A stretch of 64,000 nucleotides of DNA from Drechslerella dactyloides (Eukaryota; Ascomycota; Orbiliomycetes; Orbiliales; Orbiliaceae), in the NCBI GenBank assembly GCA_020064725.1, contig JAGTWJ010000001.1:5580001-5644000 (forward strand), written 5' to 3'. The notes under the pieces were generated by a model. It made no database searches, was not told where the DNA came from, and worked only from the letters and a program-made list of their open reading frames with translations. Both the position numbers and the translations under genes were made by a program. Below are positions 57,385-64,000 of the stretch, one piece after another (within the stretch, counting starts at the first letter, position 1; each line of letters opens with the position of its first letter).

Positions 57385-59115
57385 CTACTGCGCCTTCTTC
57401 TCCCCTTTCCACTCCAACGCGCCAAGCCGCTCCGTCAATATCGGATGCGTGTAATGATAGCTCGAATACATCCAGTCCGCATCCATCGTCGACAGATTCT
57501 GCACCTGCAGCTTGATCAGGCTCTTCGCCAGCATCTCCTTATACCCGAGCCCCAGCGCGAACGCGTCGGCCTGGTACTCGAACGCCCGTGTGACAACGTT
57601 GAGGAAAAACTTGACGACGGTGTCCATGGGCGCCAGCACGTCCGAGAAGAGGATGAAGCCGATGATGATGGGCTGCGAGGCGTGGAAGCCGAAGGAGCGG
57701 TACAGCGAGCGGTTGTTGATGAAGACGCTGAACAGGGCGAAGATGTAGAACATGTGGAACTGTTGTAAAATAAATAATTGTACATTAGCCGGCGTTGCAT
57801 TAACATAGATGGTTGTAATTGGGGATGGTGGTATTACCTGCGCGATGCCGAAGAGCTTGGTGGTATGTCCAAGACTCCAGTGCCCGAGCTCGTGCGCGAG
57901 GACGGCAACCACCTCCTCCGTATCGCTCTTCTCGATCAGCGTGTCGTAGATGACAATGTGCTTCCCCCACGGCAACCCGTAAAAGTACGCATTCGAGTGC
58001 GCGCTACGCTTCGACCCGTCGATGACGTACAGCTTCTTCAGCGGGAACTTGAGCTTCTTGGCCAGCGCCTCGACTTCGTCCTTCAGATCGCCGGGCGCCA
58101 GGGGCTCGAGCTTGTTGAACAGCGGCAGAATCCAGATCGGGTAGATGGTGATCGCGACAACCTGCACGAACACGCCAAAGGCCCACAGGTAGAAGAAGAA
58201 ATTCGTGCCAAAGGACTGCACGATCTTGAGGAAGCCCGCGAGGATGGGTGCGCCCAGGACGATGGAGAGAGCTTGGCCCTTGAGCATGTCTGTCAACCAG
58301 AGGGAGACGGTCTGCTTGTTGAAGCCGTACTTCTCCTCGACGACAAAGTGGCCGTAGTAGTCGACGGGGGCGTTGAGGACGGTGACGATGAGGTTGAAGA
58401 CGACGAAGAAGACAATCGAGTGGGTGATCTATGCACATCCACCTATTCATCAGTCCCCATAATATCGTATATAAGGTGGGTAGGTGGGGTCGATGATGAA
58501 TGCATACCTCGCCGATAAAGTACGAAGGGCAGTACTTGAGCATCAGGGAGCCGGTGAATCCCCACAGCTGCGGCAGCACATCGTACACGATGAAGCTGAC
58601 ATTCTGAATCTGTCCGTAGAGTCCCTTGACGTATCCAAAGTTCGCCTTTGCCCGTCCGTACGCCTATCCAACCACATCCGTCAGCACAAGCGTCCCAACC
58701 CACCGAGTCGTCCCTGCAGGGTACAATATGGCATGATTGAGATGGGATATAATGTGTGTGTACCTGCGACTTGTCGAAGACTTCCTTGGTGACGGCGCCC
58801 TCCAGCTGCTTGGGGATCGTGGTGCCCTTGAGGACCTTGTACTGGCGGGCGGAAAGGTAGGTTTCGAACAGGTACTGCGCAACGCTGAAGCCGAGGATGA
58901 GCTTCTTCCAGGGGAACAGCGGGCGGTCGACGAGCGTCGCGAGTTTCTATATCGTATACCAAATGGAGATGTCAGCGGGGCACGAATGGATTGGCATCGA
59001 GGGAAACGGTATAGTATGATAGTATATGCAGACGGGTGCATGCACGGCCGGCTGGAAGCCAGGGTGTGGGGATGGCTGGCTGGCTGAATGTATGACGTAC
59101 AGTTAGGAAGTCCAT
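57385..59115 (-). CDS. ste24: CAAX prenyl protease 1 (Ste24)
   Basis: Zinc metalloprotease of the ER/inner nuclear membrane that removes the AAX residues of prenylated proteins and matures a-factor-type pheromone. Five minus-strand exons (59115-59101, 58946-58764, 58663-58508, 58428-57838, 57759-57385) give 439 aa. The catalytic His297-Glu-Leu-Gly-His301 lies in VLAHELGHWSLGH and the third zinc ligand is Glu376 in AFEYQADAFA. Several hydrophobic helices surround a lumenal chamber domain. Family landmarks YGHFVVEEKYGFNKQT and SKRSAHSNAYFYGLPWGKHI are present. The first coding exon is just 15 nt (MDFLT); that assignment rests on a consensus GTACGT donor and correct phase. The C-terminus ends EWKGEKKAQ. 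Length is normal for the family. Confidence 0.95.
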
Positions 59116-59747
59116 TGTGGCGGCGGCAGCTCAGCCGTAACTGTCAGCGTGCGGACAGTCGTGCTGCAGGACGAATCGACCAGCTCTGAATCTAGAATCC
59201 GATCGCGAGGAGAGTCGAATCCGACGTGAGGATGGCGGCGATGATGGTGGAGCGGGACTCGATTCGGCGGAATGCGGCGGGCGGATTGTGGAAAGAAGAA
59301 ACCGTGTTTTGTAGCACCGCACAACCGCAAATCCGGCGGCGTTCTGTCTGCGCGCCAACCAACACGGCAGCTGCTTTGGCGACCGTCTTCTGTCGTGTAT
59401 TATTCAGCTGTCTGGGATTGTATATTATTCGGTTGTCTGGGATGGCTCGATGATGCCGGTCTACGGAGAGAGGGTTTGATATTATTGGTGGATGCAGGCT
59501 GACGGATTGCGTAGACGCGGGTCGATATGTCTAGTGCTGAGGCCGCGGCCTTCACAAATAACGAGTACATGCAGGCATGGAATTACAAATAGCCGTGCGA
59601 TATCAAAAGATCGATTGAAGAATCTCTAAACTCCATTCGCCGCCGTTATGCCCATTCCCTCATCCATCCTTGATCGCCTTCCTCCATCATATATCATCGA
59701 CATCCGTCAAATGCATGCAGATAACCACATTATATCCCTGGACGGTC
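59116..59747. other. Intergenic region ste24-mtr2
   Basis: Promoter of ste24 and 3' flank of mtr2, both on the minus strand. Nothing else recognised. Confidence 0.65.
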
Positions 59748-60233
59748 TCAAAAGACGAATCGGAAGCTCTGCTGCGTGACGAGGAACTGGATCGGCGTCG
59801 TCGACGTATCCGGCTCGAGCACCAGCGTCTCCGAGAACCCCCGCAGCGGGGCGTCCTTCTCCTCCCCAAACTTGACGTAGCCGTTCGTCGCCAGCATGAC
59901 GCTGCACTGTCCGCGTCCGTTGGGCAGCAGCGGCTGCGCGTCGAAGCACTGCACCTCGTACGTCGCCGGCATCATCTGCGTGTGCAGCTTCTGCACGTCG
60001 GCGCCGCCGGTGAGCTGGTTGCCGTTCCAGGAGATGGAGGCCGTGGGGGTGTAGTAGCCGCTCAGCTTTTCGCGGGCGTTGTGCAGGTCGGCATAGTACG
60101 TTGACACGAAGGCTTTGGCGGCTGTATACTCGTAGATGCGTGCATCGTTAGTAGACTTGAAGTGTGGATTTTGTTATAAGAGGGAGGAGTGCGTACCGCT
60201 ATAGGAGAGCTGGACGAGAATGTCATCTTCCAT
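59748..60233 (-). CDS. mtr2: mRNA export factor Mtr2/p15-like (NTF2 fold)
   Basis: Small partner of the mRNA export receptor Mex67; together they carry mRNA through nuclear pores. Minus-strand exons 60233-60197 and 60121-59748 give 136 aa with the NTF2-like fold: AAKAFVSTYYADLHNAREKL, then SGYYTPTASISWNGNQL, GFSETLVLEPD and the closing strand FLVTQQSFRFVF. The chosen start, ATG 60233 in GCCATGG context, gives MEDDILVQLSYS directly before the NTF2 domain, as in compact orthologues. An in-frame ATG at 60380 would add 49 residues (MSGPPNPFVSFAATGPF...). The added stretch ends with a CTAAC branch-like word and CCCCCAG just before the inner ATG, so it may instead be leader containing an intron with a weak donor. 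The family call is good; the N-terminus is unresolved. Confidence 0.82.
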
Positions 60234-60380
60234 GGCGCCCTGGGGGATGCGACGAAGTTGGATATAGTTAGCGGCGACGAATCTACGCATGCCCTTGCTG
60301 TTTGAGACCTGAGGCTGAGGGCGGCCGCCGAAGGGCCCCGTCGCGGCGAACGACACGAATGGATTGGGCGGGCCCGACAT

Positions 60381-60765
60381 TGCTATGACGTTGATGTGGG
60401 TGCTGCTCAAGTCGTGATGGTGATGATAATGGGGGTGACGAGGGAGGAGAGTGGAGTGGTGGAGATGAAGAGCTTACCATGGTGGCAGCGCTGCCTTATA
60501 TACTATACTCTATATACAGTGGAATACTCTGCGCACGGTAAAGACGGCCACTCTGCGCCCGTTGCTGGTGGTGATGCTCTGGAATATGCTCCTGGTGGTG
60601 AAGCTGGAAGCGATGGCCGCGAGCTGCTGCCCTTCTCGAGCTGGCCTTGGCATAAATCCCGCCAACGACCAACGAGTTTTCCCCCAAATTACCACACGAC
60701 CGATTCGAAAGCAAGAAAGAAAAAAACTCTCGCGCTGGAAGAATGCGCATTCACGTCCACCGATC
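60381..60765. other. Divergent promoter mtr2/msm1
   Basis: A 385-bp gap (533 bp if mtr2 starts at 60233) between divergent housekeeping genes. No TATA-like box of note and no separate gene seen. Confidence 0.6.
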
Positions 60766-62788
60766 ATGATTCCTCGGGGCTCGCGGGTAGCATCGCTGGC
60801 GCGCCGGCGCGTCCTCTTGCGGTCGCCGGCTGTCGCTCCACGGTGGATTCAGTCGACGTCGACAATTGCGGACCAGAAGCCGTACTATATCACGACGCCG
60901 ATATTCTACGTCAACGCCGGTACATCCACTAATTGTCTCCCCCCATTGGCAGTTGAGATGCGGGTACATTGAGATTGTGAATGCATGCTGATGAGGTGTG
61001 ATTATGCAGCTCCCCATATCGGCCACCTGTACACGTCCGTCCTCGCGGATGTGATCAAGCGCTGGCAGGAGCTGCGAGGCCGCAAGGCGCTGCTGTGCAC
61101 TGGCACCGACGAGTATGGCATGAAAGTGCGTGAGTGCCCTTAGCATATTCTGATAATCGTTCTTACGATGCGATGCACCTGTGCGATTATCCAGCTGACA
61201 CAGTCCTCTGTTACATAGATACAACAGGCGGCGCAGAGGGCTGGGACCGAGCCCAAGGTGTTCTGCGATAGTGGCGCCGCAACCTTCAAGGTGGGCTTCT
61301 ATTGACGATAGATCTCGTAATCGGACTTTGCTGAAGAATGTGGATGTGTAGAAACTTGCGGACGACGCTGAGGTCGGCTATGACCGCTTCATACGGACGA
61401 CGGACTCCGACCACCGCGAGGCCGTCGAGCACTTTTGGGTCAGGATTAATACACCGGTTTGCTTGAATCTATCTTCTGCTGCGCGATACTAACGCTGTTG
61501 GTGACGATAGCGCGTGCTCCGTGAGCGAGGATATATCGATCTGAAGAACCACTCGGGCTGGTACTCCGTCTCCGACGAGGCCTTCTACCCGGACTCCGCC
61601 GTCGAGAAGATCATCCACCCGCCGACGGGCCAGCCAATCGTCGTCTCCAAAGAGACCGGCAAAACCGTCGAGTGGGCGTCGGAGGAAAACTACCACTTCA
61701 AGCTCTCGGAGATGGCTCCCCGCCTCCTCGACTTTTACGCCGCCAACCCTACTTTCCTGCTCCCCCACCAGCGGTACGACGCCCTGGTAAAGGAGGTATC
61801 ATCCGGCCTGCAGGACCTATCGATATCACGGCCCCGCGAACGACTCAATTGGGGCATCCCCGTTCCCGGCGACGACTCGCAATCGGTATACGTCTGGCTG
61901 GACGCCCTGGTGAACTACCTCACCTTCACAGGATACCCGTCCACGGCCCCGGGCGCGGCGACAGCCTGGCCGGCGGACCTGCAGATCATCGGCAAGGACA
62001 TCATCCGCTTCCACTGCATCTACTGGCCCGCGTTCCTGCTGGCGGTGGGGCTACCCCCGCCGAAACAGGTGCTCTCCCACGCGCACTGGACCATGTCGCA
62101 CCGCAAGATGTCGAAGAGCGTGGGCAACGTCGTGGACCCCTTCCACGCGATGGAGCGGTGGGGGGTCGAGACGATGCGGTTCTACCTGTGCCTGGACGGC
62201 GGCATCCAGCAGGACGGCGACTACTCGAACCAGGCGGTCGAGGACCGGTACGACAAGTTCCTGCGCGCGCAGCTCGGTAGTCTGCTGACGCGGGTCTGCT
62301 CGAAAAAGTACAGCGTGCACCGGTCGCTGGTCGCGCAGAGTCAGGGCGTCAAGGTGCAGCTGGACGACGACATGGCGGCGCTGCACTCGCGTCTGAGCGG
62401 CCTGCTTGACGGCTACCGCGAGCGCGTGGCGGATAAGATGGACGCGTTCGACCTGTCGGGTGGGATCAGGGAGGTGCTGGACGTGGTCGCCGAGACGCAC
62501 AAGTACATCCACGCGGCGGCGCTGTGGGAGGATAGGAAGGAGGGCGTGAGGGCGTACATGCTGTATCCCGCGGCGGAGGCGCTGCGGATCTCGGGGATTC
62601 TACTGCAGCCGGTGATGCCGACGAAGATGCGGCGGCTGCTGGACCTGCTGCGGGTGGAGGAAGGGCGGAGGCGGTGGGAGGATGCGGTCGTCGGAGGGGA
62701 CTACGGGTACGGAAAGGGGACGGAGGGGCTGAAGGAGCAGGTGTTCAGGCCGTTCCCGTTCACGCCGGACAAGGTGGAGAAACGATGA
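60766..62788 (+). CDS. msm1: Methionyl-tRNA synthetase, mitochondrial
   Basis: Class I aminoacyl-tRNA synthetase charging mitochondrial tRNA-Met. Five exons (60766-60919, 61010-61125, 61219-61290, 61352-61438, 61511-62788) give 568 aa. Residues 1-40 form an Arg-rich presequence (MIPRGSRVASLARRRVLL), then PYYITTPIFYVNAAPHIGHL with the HIGH box at 54-57. The KMSKS loop is at 342-346 (HRKMSKSVGNVVDP). GWYSVSDEAFYP, ENYHFKLS, VYVWLDALVNYL and IGKDIIRFHCIYWPAFL are further MetRS landmarks. A helical anticodon-binding domain ends the protein. There is no C-terminal EMAP or GST-like extension, as expected for the bacterial/mitochondrial type. The frame continues upstream of 60766, but the presequence begins naturally at this ATG. 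Confidence 0.96.
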
Positions 62789-63402
62789 AGCCGAAGAACA
62801 TACTTCTCTACAACTGACGTGAAGATGCAGATGGTACTGTATCACAGCTGGCACACGGTAATGTGGCCTTTCGTCCGGCGTATAATCCGGCTTATGCATG
62901 TAGATAGCTATAAATGCACGTGGTTCCATATCGACCACCGTCTCACCACCATCGCCTTCATAAGCTTTAAGAAGCATCGACACCTCCACGAGATTCAAAA
63001 GACGCGCCGCTGATTGGCTGTCGCGAGCAAGACACGCCGTCACGCGAGTGAGTAATTCCCAGCGCCGCATCGCCGAGTCACTCTCGTCGGCGGAGGACTG
63101 CGCCTTTGTCCGGGTTCGTGGCGTCTTACTGGCACGCTTGCCGGGCGTCGGCAGCAGGCCCCTGCTCCAGCATTCTGCCCCGAGAGCCCATCCATCGCCA
63201 GCCCAGTCACACTTCCTTCTTAAGTCTTAAGCCCGCCATCGCCCGGCTTCAGCGCCCTTCGCTCGCCAATTAACCTTCCAAGAGAGCCAGTCTCCATTCG
63301 CGTCGCAGCTTCAGCATCATTCGCTCCACCGCTTGCTTCTCCACCGACCCGTCTACGCCGGCGACTGCAATCAGTCTCGCCCGACGCGTGATTTGACGCG
63401 CC
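62789..63402. other. Intergenic region msm1-rad53
   Basis: 3' flank of msm1 and promoter of the checkpoint kinase gene. No other gene seen. Confidence 0.65.
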
Positions 63403-64000
63403 ATGTCGACGCAGAAAAGAAACCTCGTAAGTCCACCACTCCACCGCACCGCATCCGCCGCTAGACCCGGAAAGGACCCCCCTTCCACCTGTGGATACGA
63501 GACGACGTAGCATCCATCTACGGCCGAGTGCACATAACGACATGCTCCTGGCATCGAGGCTAGACATACTCGGTGGCAAGGCCGGAACGAACCGTGGCTA
63601 ACGCATGTCCGAACGAAACGAACGAATAGCCCTCGTCGCCCTCGCAAGGCCACACGGGTGACGACGACCCGCACGAATCCAAGAAACCTCGCCGCTCCGG
63701 CCGCCTCCAGGCCAAGCATGAGGTCTCCTCCATCGATATGGACCGCCCCTCCACGCCGCCCACGCCGCTCGTCGACGCCGACGGCGCCATCCTGCGCACC
63801 CCCCGTCAGGAGACCTTCTCCACCCGCACCACAGCCACGGGCTCCCCGGCCCAGCTGCCCTCCTCCGCGCCTTCCTCCCCGCAGCAGACGTTCGAGGCCA
63901 CCCAGCTCGCGACGCAGGTCGCCAGCCAGATCCTCCCCGTGCCGGACTCGAGTGACATCTGGGGGTACCTGATCCCGCTGGACATGGACAAGTCGTACGG
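63403..64000 (+). CDS. rad53: Rad53/Chk2-type checkpoint kinase, 5' end (partial)
   Basis: The gene runs off the right edge. Exon 1 (63403-63426) encodes MSTQKRNL. Intron 63427-63629 ends with a GGCTAAC branch word and ATAG, and exon 2 begins at 63630 in phase 0. The visible N-terminus contains a basic KKPRRSGRLQAK nuclear-localisation-like patch. A Ser/Thr/Pro-rich region follows, with an SQ/TQ cluster (PSQG, TRTTATG, FEATQLATQVASQ). It ends with SSDIWGYLIPLDMDK, which is how the FHA domain of fungal Chk2/Rad53/Cds1 kinases starts. SQ/TQ sites are ATM/ATR targets. The kinase domain itself is outside the window, so the call rests on this N-terminal pattern. Confidence 0.72.

Overview
The window is nuclear DNA of a filamentous ascomycete (Pezizomycotina; a Eurotiomycete-like relative is an inference from protein flavour only). 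The evidence is short spliceosomal introns (mostly 50-110 nt, GT-AG with CTAAC/CTGAC-like branch points), gene content (fungal Git3/CAR-type GPCR, CFEM-GPI protein, fungal MFS transporter, SERCA, Sec59, Ste24, Mtr2, 14-3-3) and moderately spaced genes on both strands without operons. I found 19 gene models by joining reading frames at splice signals; every junction was checked for phase. No tRNA, rRNA, transposon or CRISPR array was found.

Layout. 1-7.0 kb: 3' part of a seven-helix receptor, mitochondrial cytochrome c peroxidase, dolichol kinase. 7.5-17.9 kb: an accessory island of two large, intron-poor, divergently placed genes: an unrecognised 798-aa protein (minus strand) and a 1886-aa multidomain protein (plus strand). 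The large protein reads like a bacterial large-toxin architecture: an LSGC/His deamidase-like N-terminus, a Cys-His-Asp protease-like domain, a glycine/alanine-rich hydrophobic pore segment with a TcdA/TcdB-pore-like region, and a beta-rich C-terminal part. It is the most remarkable object in the window. 19.4-20.3 kb: a small secreted, GPI-type protein hidden in three exons. 23.8-27.3 kb: SERCA Ca2+-ATPase. 29.1-31.8 kb: a ten-exon MFS transporter. 31.8-38.3 kb: a long gene-poor stretch. 38.3-39.0 kb: a CFEM-GPI protein. 41.5-45.3 kb: an HNH-like protein and a membrane J-protein. 47.8-54.3 kb: 14-3-3 and a small basic Ser-rich protein. 55.8-64 kb: a dense housekeeping block with mitochondrial bL34, an unknown charged protein, CAAX protease Ste24, mRNA export factor Mtr2, mitochondrial methionyl-tRNA synthetase, and the 5' end of a Rad53/Chk2-type checkpoint kinase that runs off the window.

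The housekeeping genes do not form one pathway. They cover ER calcium and glycosylation (SERCA, Sec59), mitochondrial redox and translation (Ccp1, bL34m, Msm1), prenyl-protein processing, mRNA export and phospho-signalling. The only pair that may act together is the divergent island at 7.5-17.9 kb. The region between its two genes carries two GGTTTCA/TGAAACC inverted repeats and a duplicated CCAAT-type motif pair. Intergenic DNA is visibly rich in self-complementary words (TGCATGCA, GTACATGTAC, GATCGATC) and short microsatellites.
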